18,856 nucleotides of DNA from a bacterium (lineage in GTDB: Bacteria; Bacillota_I; Bacilli_A; RF39; UBA660), in assembly GCA_014845975.1 (NCBI GenBank), contig RKAN01000109.1:1-18856 (forward strand). The letters are read 5' to 3'. The notes under the pieces were generated by a model. It ran no database searches, was not told the DNA's origin, and saw nothing but the letters and a program-made list of their open reading frames with translations. Both the position numbers and the translations under genes were made by a program. The number at the start of each line of letters is the position of its first letter. The stretch's first letter is position 1. Positions 7,702-14,480 of the stretch are shown piece after piece.

Positions 7702-8094
7702 TTATTTTACTTGTCCTTGAACATTTTTTGTACCTTTGCATCCGTCAGACTCTGGTCCATTAACAAAACATGACACACATGACACAGCGGAACGAACACT
7801 TGTTGAGTTTTCCGAACTTTCATCGGCCTTTGCTACAAATCCAAATATTACTTGAACTAAAGAAACAATTAAAAATACTAAAACAGCGTAAATAAATCTT
7901 TTAATCAATTTCGATTGATTCTCTTTCATTGCTTTATCATCAGAAGCAATAACAGCTTTTCCTAAATCCAACATTCCAAAGAATACTAACGCAACTGGTA
8001 TAAATATTTTTAATACTGTTACAAAAGTTGAAGTTAAAGTAGGAATAAGATCATCCATTGTTATTCCTCCGCAATTCATTAACACATTTAACAT
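7702..8094 (-). CDS. VirB2/TrbC-like small membrane protein (candidate T4SS pilin)
   Basis: This protein of up to 130 residues has two membrane helices (about 21-46 and 66-90) separated by a charged loop (IASDDKAMKENQSKLIKR), then an exposed tail with Cys residues (SCVSCF and SDGCKG). The layout fits VirB2/TrbC-type pilins and their Gram-positive counterparts, which are small two-helix proteins adjacent to VirB3/B4/B6 genes. It has its own near-consensus promoter and terminator, which fits a subunit needed in high copy. Two starts are possible: ATG 8094 has AGGAGG eight bases upstream, and ATG 8058 (MDDLIPTL) has GGAGG seven bases upstream, inside the coding region. The shorter form places the N-terminus more typically for the family. 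The membrane module recurs in the C-terminus of the next gene. Confidence 0.72.
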   Translation of the reverse strand: MLNVLMNCGGITMDDLIPTLTSTFVTVLKIFIPVALVFFGMLDLGKAVIASDDKAMKENQSKLIKRFIYAVLVFLIVSLVQVIFGFVAKADESSENSTSVRSAVSCVSCFVNGPESDGCKGTKNVQGQVK

Positions 8095-8139
8095 AATTAA
8101 AACCTCCTATAAAATGATTGAACTCATTTCTTACATCAT

Positions 8140-8168
8140 ATAATATCTTATTTTGTTTATTTTGTCAA
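8140..8168 (-). promoter_or_regulatory. Strong sigma-A-type promoter of the VirB2-like gene
   Basis: On the minus strand a perfect TTGACA (8163-8168) and TATTAT (8140-8145) are separated by exactly 17 bases. The -35 lies three bases past the stop of the TadZ-like gene. No terminator intervenes, so read-through from upstream is also possible. Confidence 0.8.
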
Positions 8169-8171
8169 CTT

Positions 8172-9170
8172 TTACTTATTAAATAGTCCCAAGATACTAA
8201 ATTTCTTTTCTTGTTCTGTATCTTGTTGTTTCAAAAAACCTATTTTACATAATAACACATTTAATGAATGAATACTTCTTTCTCTTTCATCCAAAGGTGG
8301 CATATTGTAAAAAATCTTTGTACCAGATTCATATTCAAAATCTAATACATCTTTTGGACTAAGTAAACTTTGATTTAAAATAATTTTTTTCCCTTTTAGT
8401 CTTTTAAAAGCATTGCTATTGGTTAGCATCAATTTATTTAATTTAATGACAGATGGTTCTACTAAATATAGTACTTCATCGCAAATTTCTTCTGCTTGAG
8501 TACTATCATTGACATCAATTAAAATAACATCTTTATCATTATATTTTGCTACCATATTTCCTACTTCAGCGTTGATTGTTGAATACATTTGTTTATCATT
8601 AAAATATCTAAAATCACTTTTGTTTACTTCTAATGCAACAACAGTATAATGTTTTTCTAATTGCTTTTTCATCATATAAGTAAGAGTTGTAGCTCCAGAC
8701 TGTTTTGTTACATTCTTAATTCCTATAATCCTTGTTCCTTGAACGGTATTCTCATATTTTTCTACTACAACTTGTTCTGTAGAAGTTGTATCTAATTGTT
8801 GAATATGTGCAACATCACGATAACTATTAGGATTATTATATAAATACATAATTCCTTCTATATTTTTTGTGAAATTGTAAATTCCCATAGAAATTAATTT
8901 TGATAAAAAATCACTAGAACTTCCTTCTACTGTATCATCTAAAAGGATGATTACTTTATCCATATCCAAAGAAATAGATAATTTTTGTAATGTTTTTAAA
9001 TCTCTATAATTTTTTAATGCTGTAATATCTAAAATCATTCTTTGAAAGAAAAAATTTTGAAATTGACTGATAATATCATCTACATCAAATTCTCCATTAA
9101 GACGTTTAATTACATCTATATTTAAACTATCTAACATGGATTGATATTTGTTTGCTATAATAACATTCAT
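8172..9170 (-). CDS. TadZ/CpaE-like ParA/MinD-family protein with degenerate Walker A
   Basis: TadZ/CpaE proteins place the Tad machine at a cell site and combine a receiver-like N-terminus with a MinD/ParA-like domain. Here an alpha/beta N-terminal part (about 1-120) is followed by a P-loop-type domain opening with IIGIKNVTKQSGATTLTYMM. The expected GKTT reads GATT, so the invariant Lys is Ala. A Walker B-like VILIDVND follows. The tail (FSILGLFNK) lacks a membrane helix. I chose ATG 9170 because AAGGGG lies eight bases upstream; a GTG at 9179 overlapping the previous stop is the alternative and would add three residues. As last gene of the pilin operon, its place agrees with a Tad role. A nucleotide-independent scaffold is more likely than an ATPase. 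Confidence 0.72.
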   Translation of the reverse strand: MNVIIANKYQSMLDSLNIDVIKRLNGEFDVDDIISQFQNFFFQRMILDITALKNYRDLKTLQKLSISLDMDKVIILLDDTVEGSSSDFLSKLISMGIYNFTKNIEGIMYLYNNPNSYRDVAHIQQLDTTSTEQVVVEKYENTVQGTRIIGIKNVTKQSGATTLTYMMKKQLEKHYTVVALEVNKSDFRYFNDKQMYSTINAEVGNMVAKYNDKDVILIDVNDSTQAEEICDEVLYLVEPSVIKLNKLMLTNSNAFKRLKGKKIILNQSLLSPKDVLDFEYESGTKIFYNMPPLDERERSIHSLNVLLCKIGFLKQQDTEQEKKFSILGLFNK

Positions 9171-9175
9171 TTCAT

Positions 9176-9634
9176 TCACCCCTTAGTTAATTCAGTAAAT
9201 ACCTTTGTTTCTCCATAAACTGGGAATTCTAATTTCACTCCAATAATAGGAATTTCAAAATAAATATAAGAAACTACACCATAATAATTTCCTCTATCTG
9301 TAGTAAACTTATACAAGCAATAACGGTAAGTAGAGGTTCCTCTTTTATTAATTGGAGATGCATCAGAAAATCTTCCATCTGTTTCGCATGTTTGATTATT
9401 ACTGATTCGGTATCCAATTTCATTTAATTTACTATTAATTTCATTTTCTACATCCATGTTTAAACCTAAAGATGCCTCAATATCACCGTCGTGATTTTCA
9501 ATAATATCAATGATTTTATTTTTTACTTTGAAAGCTTTTGTATAAGAAAGAGTTCCTATAAAAATAAATATGAACAATGCAAAAAAAACGATAATAAAAT
9601 TTAAAACATAAGTTGTTCCTATTGCTTCTCTCAT
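9176..9634 (-). CDS. TadE-like pseudopilin, paralogue 2
   Basis: This 152-residue protein has a short N-terminus (MREAIGTTYVLNF), one membrane helix (about 13-30) ending in YTKAFK, a helical stretch, and an exposed beta-rich domain with two Cys and a YYGVVSYIYFEIPIIG block. TadE/TadF-like pseudopilins have the same plan and build the base or tip of Tad pili. It is clearly homologous to the gene just upstream: the opening EAIG, NFII, TLSY-KAFK, IGYR, the two Cys, YIY-IPIIG and PVY are shared in order. The canonical class III leader (Gly followed by Glu at +5) is not evident. GGTGGA precedes the start. Confidence 0.65.
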   Translation of the reverse strand: MREAIGTTYVLNFIIVFFALFIFIFIGTLSYTKAFKVKNKIIDIIENHDGDIEASLGLNMDVENEINSKLNEIGYRISNNQTCETDGRFSDASPINKRGTSTYRYCLYKFTTDRGNYYGVVSYIYFEIPIIGVKLEFPVYGETKVFTELTKG

Positions 9635-9646
9635 TCGTCCACCACT

Positions 9647-10069
9647 CTAACTAGAAAATCTAAAATCTCTTTCTGATTCAGAATAAACTGGTATCTTAAA
9701 TGTACCACCTATAATTGGAATATCAATATATATATATGTCAATACACCATAATTATAATAACGGTTTCCTAAATTAAATTCATATATACAAACAGGATAA
9801 TCTTTATTCAGGGATGTCATTGCAGACTTACCAGATTTAGTAGGACAATCTGTACTTCCTCTTCGATATCCAATTGTTGATAGTATGTTATTGATTTCTT
9901 CGCTGGAAAGACTATTATATCCTTCATATCTTTCTAATTGTTTTTCAATATTACTATTAATCTTAAAAGCTTTCATATAACTTAATGTAGCTGAAAGAAA
10001 GCCAAAGGTAATGACTATAAATATAATTATAAAATTATATAAAGGTATACTTCCTATTGCTTCTTTCAT
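9647..10069 (-). CDS. TadE-like pseudopilin, paralogue 1
   Basis: This 140-residue protein begins MKEAIGSIPLYNF, has one membrane helix (about 12-30) ending in YMKAFK, a helical segment with IGYRRG, and an extracellular beta-rich C-terminal domain with two Cys (TDCPTK and PVCIYEF) and YIYIDIPIIGG. It is a tandem paralogue of the next gene, which argues for a conserved structural role, such as two minor pilins that pair. AGGAGAG precedes the start, and it follows the Flp-like gene by 16 bases in the same operon. Identification as TadE-like rests on topology, the single helix with a following [KR]-A-F, and the neighbourhood. Confidence 0.65.
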   Translation of the reverse strand: MKEAIGSIPLYNFIIIFIVITFGFLSATLSYMKAFKINSNIEKQLERYEGYNSLSSEEINNILSTIGYRRGSTDCPTKSGKSAMTSLNKDYPVCIYEFNLGNRYYNYGVLTYIYIDIPIIGGTFKIPVYSESERDFRFSS

Positions 10070-10085
10070 ATTCTACTCTCCTAAA

Positions 10086-10274
10086 TTAAATGCTTCCACA
10101 ATCACCACAAGTTTTGCTTTGTGCATCCCAACATTGACCATTATTCATACACTCAGCTTTTTCTTTTGTAGTATTCATCATACCAGTTACGATTGGTGTA
10201 GCAATTGCTACAATAGCGGCAATCAAAATAATGGTAACTACAGTCATGTTTGCTTCTCCAGTTGCTTCTTTCAT
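10086..10274 (-). CDS. Flp-like small major pilin candidate
   Basis: This 62-residue protein is mostly one hydrophobic helix (about residues 10-31, TVVTIILIAAIVAIATPIV) behind a short MKEATGEANM start, then a polar tail with five Cys, including QCWD and a terminal CGDCGSI. Size, position just before TadE-like genes, and a near-consensus promoter with extended -10 fit an Flp pilin made in high copy. The match to Flp is imperfect: Flp normally has Gly at -1 with Glu-Tyr at +5/+6, while here the Gly is followed by EANMT. Cleavage after G6 is a guess. The Cys-rich tail is unusual for Flp and could allow disulfide-linked subunits. The start has AAGGTGGTGAG upstream. Confidence 0.58.
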   Translation of the reverse strand: MKEATGEANMTVVTIILIAAIVAIATPIVTGMMNTTKEKAECMNNGQCWDAQSKTCGDCGSI

Positions 10275-10311
10275 CTTCTCACCACCTTACAATACTTTTA
10301 TTTACAGTATT

Positions 10312-10340
10312 AGTATAACACCAATTATAATAATTATCAA
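10312..10340 (-). promoter_or_regulatory. Strong promoter of the Flp/TadE/TadZ operon
   Basis: On the minus strand TTGATA (10335-10340) and TATACT (10312-10317) are spaced 17 bases apart, and TG one base before the -10 gives an extended element (TGTTATACT). The pilin ATG is about 40 bases downstream. Confidence 0.82.
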
Positions 10341-10369
10341 ATATTATTGATTTTCATTGACATTTTTTT

Positions 10370-10400
10370 ACAAAAATAAAACTACTTTTTTAAGTAGTTT
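10370..10400 (-). terminator. Intrinsic terminator after the TadC-like gene
   Basis: On the minus strand the 8-bp stem AAACTACT/AGTAGTTT with a 6-base loop is followed by a TTTTATTTTTG tract. It lies eight bases beyond the TadC stop and separates the assembly operon from the pilin operon. Confidence 0.78.
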
Positions 10401-10407
10401 CAAATTT

Positions 10408-11193
10408 TTAAAAATTCATCATTTGCATCATTGAGAATAATAGTAATACTATAATTCCACCACCAGTTACCATTAACATTTGCATAGTCATATTTTCCAT
10501 TTTTTCAAGTCTTTCTTTATATTTTTGTTCACGTGCCTTATTTTGTAAAGTTGAAACTGTTCTTGAGAACATTACTAATTGTTCTTGTTTATTTTCTGAT
10601 GATCCAAGTCCTAAACGATATAATAAACGCATCATACGCATTGAATCTCTAACTGGATACTCTTTTGCGAAATCCATGTAAGGATCAACGGATGAATCAC
10701 CTTCACCAATTCTTTCAACTAACTTTCTAAGTCCAGGAACAAATATTTCTGGAGCAGTATGTATTGATTTTTGCAAAGCAACTGGAACTGTGTAATGTTG
10801 AATTAGAATTTCTAAGCTCTTCAAGTAGTATGGTAACATTTGATCAATTTTATGAAGATTTTTCTTATAATAAGCTTGCAAATTACTATATGGCATTTTA
10901 AAAACTAAATAGCCTAATATAAAAGCAAGTAATATGTTAATAAAGTTAGGATCCGATACAACAAATAAGAATACTAAAACAATAATTACTAAAAGTCCGT
11001 TTCTAACTCTTTGTCCAAATGCAGCATTAACATCTACATCATTTCCATATTTCACATTTAATAGGAATTTATAATCATCTTCCATTAATGCTCTAAAATA
11101 TGGTTCTGTATCTCCTATAAATTTTCTTGTATCAATTCTTTTGCTATACTCCATTATAAATAGAATAATCGCTGTTATAATTATAAATTCCAT
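10408..11193 (-). CDS. tadC: TadC-like inner-membrane platform protein (T2SSF family)
   Basis: This 261-residue protein has membrane helices at about 1-14, 65-79, 84-99 and 236-256. The intervening cytoplasmic helical domain (about 105-230) has the T2SSF-type features: a conserved KIDQMLPYYLKSLEILIQ stretch near 115-132, then Pro-rich and Glu/Gly segments and a coiled region before the last helix. With the adjacent TadB-like protein it should form the membrane platform on which the CpaF ATPase acts. It starts on the same TAATG that ends TadB, so translation is coupled. A terminator follows it directly. Confidence 0.8.
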   Translation of the reverse strand: MEFIIITAIILFIMEYSKRIDTRKFIGDTEPYFRALMEDDYKFLLNVKYGNDVDVNAAFGQRVRNGLLVIIVLVFLFVVSDPNFINILLAFILGYLVFKMPYSNLQAYYKKNLHKIDQMLPYYLKSLEILIQHYTVPVALQKSIHTAPEIFVPGLRKLVERIGEGDSSVDPYMDFAKEYPVRDSMRMMRLLYRLGLGSSENKQEQLVMFSRTVSTLQNKAREQKYKERLEKMENMTMQMLMVTGGGIIVLLLFSMMQMMNF

Positions 11194-12098
11194 TATTCAG
11201 CCCCCACATTCTCATTATAATATTTTTCTCCTCTAAGTAAGAAGAATGTATTGACAATAATAATACCATGTAATAGTACTTTTACAATTAAATTACTATC
11301 TAATAAGCTAATATAAGATTCAACTCCTAATAAGAATTGAACTAACATAACCATTAAATATAATACTATACCAAACTGTAAGAATTTTTTATGGAATGCT
11401 GCTCTATCCATTCTATCACGATATACATTTTCAACAAGCATATCAATATCTAGGGACATACTTTCTAATGCATCACTTGAATTTTTTGAACCTTCATTTG
11501 TAATTTGTAAAAACAATTGATGCATATTTTTGACAATAAAGTAATCATATTTATCATTCATGAAACGAATGGATTCTTCTATAGTACCATTTTCATATGC
11601 CATATCAATCATTGTTTTAACATCTGATTTAACAGGATCTTCTAACACACCTGAAGAATATACACCTTCCAAAGCTTTTACAAAACTTTGTGTTGTTGCA
11701 AATTCCATAATAGTATTTGTTGTATATACTTGAATTTGTTCAAAGATATATTCACTATAAATTCTTTTACATCTCAAGTATGTTAAATAAGGAATTACAA
11801 CAATAGATAATAGCGAATAAATTAAAGAAATTACTAGATTATAAAAGTAAAGATAAGAAATAATAGCTGATGCTGAAGCAAATACAACAACTTGAATTGT
11901 ATATTGTTTTTTTGTATATTCTTGTCCTAAATCTTTTACTTTTTGTCTTATTTCCTTAAATGAATAAGGAGCATATTTATCATATAAAAGGTTAGCTTGT
12001 TTTGTTATATATTTATAGATATTATCTCCCGTATTATAGCGATATGCCATCACAAAGATGATAATAAAAGCTATAATTAAAAAAATTATTAGTTCCAT
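11193..12098 (-). CDS. tadB: TadB-like inner-membrane platform protein (T2SSF family)
   Basis: This 301-residue protein has membrane helices at about 2-18, 67-86, 88-107, 240-258 and 271-287. The cytoplasmic T2SSF-like region lies between helices 3 and 4, including the YTTNTIMEFATTQSFVKALE stretch near 125-144 and the EGSKNSSDALESMS segment. TadB and TadC are paired platform proteins of Tad/type IVc pili, related to GspF/PilC. The start has AAGGAGGAG at good spacing, 13 bases after cpaF. The Tad assembly order CpaF-TadB-TadC is intact here. Confidence 0.82.
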   Translation of the reverse strand: MELIIFLIIAFIIIFVMAYRYNTGDNIYKYITKQANLLYDKYAPYSFKEIRQKVKDLGQEYTKKQYTIQVVVFASASAIISYLYFYNLVISLIYSLLSIVVIPYLTYLRCKRIYSEYIFEQIQVYTTNTIMEFATTQSFVKALEGVYSSGVLEDPVKSDVKTMIDMAYENGTIEESIRFMNDKYDYFIVKNMHQLFLQITNEGSKNSSDALESMSLDIDMLVENVYRDRMDRAAFHKKFLQFGIVLYLMVMLVQFLLGVESYISLLDSNLIVKVLLHGIIIVNTFFLLRGEKYYNENVGAE

Positions 12099-12111
12099 AA
12101 ATTACTCCTCC

Positions 12112-13227
12112 TTACTCAAAAATAATTTCTTCATTTTGATTTGTATTTGTTGATTCTTCAACATTTGTTTCTTCTACTTTTATAGCATTTTCAGCTAATG
12201 TAACTCCCTGTCTATCAAGATAATCAAATAAATATTTAGAAGGTTTATTTCGAATTACATGACCCCCAGTAGTTTTTTGATAAATTGTGTTATATTTTGC
12301 TTCATTGTTTTCCGTTACATAAAATTCTGTTACTTCCGCGATTTCACGAACAAAACGATGTGTTACTTTATCTTGATAACCTCGAATATAAACTCCTATT
12401 TGAACATATCTGTAAATAGACTTTAAAAATTGGTCAATATCTTGGTTTGTTTCAAGTAAACTATACATACGGTTAGGAATCGATGAAGCTTTATCTGCAT
12501 GAATTGTTGATAAAATATAATGTCCTGATGAGATTGAGTTACGAACTGCCATAACTGCCTCAGCACTACGAACTTCTGAAAGTAATATCCATTTCGGATT
12601 CTGTCTCATACATGTAACTAAAACATCTGTATAAGAAGCAATATTATTTGTTTTCATAGCTACAATATCACGATGTGGAAAAATTCGATCTAAATGAAGT
12701 TCTAATGTATCTTCTATTGTAATAATTTTTTCATTTTCTTTTGTTTTAGAAGCTAAATACTTAACAAATTCTGTCTTTCCGGATCCAGTTTCTCCACAAA
12801 CAATAATATTACAATGTCCTAATACACATTGAACTAAGAAATCATGAATATCTAAGTCCACATATTTTTCTTGTAGTAATTTTTCTTTTTCTAGTCTTAT
12901 TTTTGCTGGTGTTTTACGGATAACACATGCAATACCATTTCTGGCAATTGAATCGTGAACAAAGTTAAGACGAAGCTCTGTTCCTTCTGCATCTAGGAAT
13001 GGGTGAGCCATGTTAAATGTCTTACCCATTACATTAGAGCATTGAAAAGCTAATTTTTCCATAAATGCATTGTCAATTCTGGGATTCTCTATTCTAAATA
13101 AACCTCTAGATAGTGTTTTTAACCAGATTTGACCACCATTACTATATGAAATATCAGTTATATCATCATTATCTAAATATTGTTTTAAATCCCCAAAGTC
13201 AATTTGGGAAAACATATTATCTTCCAT
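12112..13227 (-). CDS. cpaF: CpaF/TadA secretion ATPase (VirB11-like type II/IV family)
   Basis: This 371-residue protein is the hexameric assembly motor of the Tad pilus. A short N-terminal domain (about 1-110) is followed by Walker A GETGSGKT (145-152), the Asp box IITIEDTLEL (168-177), the Walker B region WILLSEVRSAEA (213-224, with E218) and the His box GHYILSTIHAD (235-245), all with key residues in place. The acidic tail (about 345-371) is Glu/Asn/Thr-rich. It is shorter than many CpaF proteins because the N-terminal part is reduced. Monoderm type IV secretion systems usually lack VirB11, so this ATPase could serve the adjoining T4SS core, which is an inference. It starts seven bases after the cpaB-like stop with only a weak ribosome binding site; ATG codon 5 is an alternative. 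Confidence 0.93.
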   Translation of the reverse strand: MEDNMFSQIDFGDLKQYLDNDDITDISYSNGGQIWLKTLSRGLFRIENPRIDNAFMEKLAFQCSNVMGKTFNMAHPFLDAEGTELRLNFVHDSIARNGIACVIRKTPAKIRLEKEKLLQEKYVDLDIHDFLVQCVLGHCNIIVCGETGSGKTEFVKYLASKTKENEKIITIEDTLELHLDRIFPHRDIVAMKTNNIASYTDVLVTCMRQNPKWILLSEVRSAEAVMAVRNSISSGHYILSTIHADKASSIPNRMYSLLETNQDIDQFLKSIYRYVQIGVYIRGYQDKVTHRFVREIAEVTEFYVTENNEAKYNTIYQKTTGGHVIRNKPSKYLFDYLDRQGVTLAENAIKVEETNVEESTNTNQNEEIIFE

Positions 13228-13233
13228 ATGTTA

Positions 13234-14052
13234 TTAACTTTCTTGATTTGTATTATCTTCTGTATTGTTTGTTATTTCATCATTTGGAACAGTATTAGCA
13301 TTTATAAAGTCTTTTAAAGTTTGACTACTTACATAAGTTTCTCCTGTTTCTGCACTAATGTTAACGCCATGTGGAACAGGGAATAACTCTGTAGAGAATT
13401 CACTCATATAACTTGCTTTTCTAAGTAAAATATTAGTTTCACTATCTAAGCCAAAAATAATATAAGCTGGGGTTCTAGTTTCTTCACTATTTTCAAAAAC
13501 ATTTCTTCCGGCTGAATCTTTAACAGCTAAAATTTTTACATTTTCAATTAATTTTCCAACCATTAATGTTCCATTTTCATTATAAGCTTTCATATAAATG
13601 TCAATATAGTTACCTGGGTAAATTGAATTTCCATAAGTTGTTGCCATTGTAACAGGAAAGTTATAAGGAACTTGTCCTTCTTCAAGTTCAACGAAAGCAG
13701 CATCTGGAAGTTCGCTCTCTTCTACTACTGTATCTGTATAAAATAAACTTCCTTTTGGAATTACTGTACTTGGTGCTGTATATTTTCCAATAATTTGACT
13801 TTTATTTCTTATTACATTGTTTTGTAACACAATTGGTGCTATATCAACATAATCAAGCATATCTGATGTAATTTTAGTTCTTGGTTGAATTGTTTCTGCT
13901 GCTACAGGGATATTTGTAACTGGACTAACCATTTTGTTAATTTGGTAACGATAACCAATAAATAATACTAATATAATTAGGAATATTCCTATTACTGTTA
14001 CTGTATTTTTGTTTTGAAAAAATCTTTTAATTGCTATTATAAAATTATTCAT
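13234..14052 (-). CDS. cpaB: CpaB/RcpC-like SAF-domain pilus assembly protein
   Basis: This 272-residue protein has a short cytoplasmic N-terminus, one membrane helix (about 17-33), then an SAF domain (about 46-108) with the typical IPVAAETIQPRTKITSDML and later VIPKGSLFYTDTV stretches. A second beta-rich part (about 120-235, with YPGNYIDIY) follows, then an Asn/Thr/Glu-rich tail. CpaB/RcpC proteins of Tad systems share this plan and work at the envelope in pilus assembly; in monoderms they may bind glycan or stabilise the pilus base. It sits directly before cpaF, as in other Tad loci. GAGGAAG precedes the start. Confidence 0.85.
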   Translation of the reverse strand: MNNFIIAIKRFFQNKNTVTVIGIFLIILVLFIGYRYQINKMVSPVTNIPVAAETIQPRTKITSDMLDYVDIAPIVLQNNVIRNKSQIIGKYTAPSTVIPKGSLFYTDTVVEESELPDAAFVELEEGQVPYNFPVTMATTYGNSIYPGNYIDIYMKAYNENGTLMVGKLIENVKILAVKDSAGRNVFENSEETRTPAYIIFGLDSETNILLRKASYMSEFSTELFPVPHGVNISAETGETYVSSQTLKDFINANTVPNDEITNNTEDNTNQES

Positions 14053-14067
14053 ATTTCATCTTCCTCT

Positions 14068-14469
14068 CTAATATGGAGTTTCTAATATTGCATCTAATTT
14101 ATTTACAATATCAAACTCAATAATTTCTCCTGTAACATTTGAATTCAACTTAGATGATACTTTAAGACTAACCTTAGGTGGTGTCTCATTTACATCATAA
14201 ATATCTATTACATAAGTATTTCCTAAGGAAACACTTTCTGCAAACCTTCTTACAAAATTTTCTACAAATTTTTCTCGATTAATTCTAACATTGCCTGTTG
14301 ATCGATATTCAGCATAATCTACGGAATCGTACATTGCTGATTCTGTTATTTCTTTTAATAAAGCATAATTTTGTTCATCTGTTGAGGTCAGTGTTTGGAA
14401 AAAGTAAATAAATGCAATGGAAACAACTCCAAGCATAATAACCATAATTCCCCAGAATGATTCTTTCAT
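14068..14469 (-). CDS. Small pseudopilin-like protein with MKES N-terminus (possibly DUF5411-like)
   Basis: This 133-residue protein begins MKESFWG, has one hydrophobic helix (about 7-25), then an acidic helical part (DEQNYALLKEITESAMYDSV) and an exposed beta-type domain with no Cys (VSLKVSSKLNSNVTGEIIEF). The plan, short N-terminus, single helix and modest extracellular domain resemble TadE-type pseudopilins, and its N-terminal motif matches the other three small Tad proteins of the window. I recall a family called DUF5411 with this size and start, but could not check it. AGGAGG precedes the start, and it lies between the TED adhesin and cpaB in the assembly operon. Confidence 0.55.
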   Translation of the reverse strand: MKESFWGIMVIMLGVVSIAFIYFFQTLTSTDEQNYALLKEITESAMYDSVDYAEYRSTGNVRINREKFVENFVRRFAESVSLGNTYVIDIYDVNETPPKVSLKVSSKLNSNVTGEIIEFDIVNKLDAILETPY

Positions 14470-14480
14470 TTATTTACCTC

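Noticed and set aside
10011..10313. Plus-strand 100-codon frame across the Flp-like gene
   Set aside because: It overlaps a well-placed pilin gene and its promoter, and its Ser/His/Cys/Phe-rich translation is typical antisense noise.
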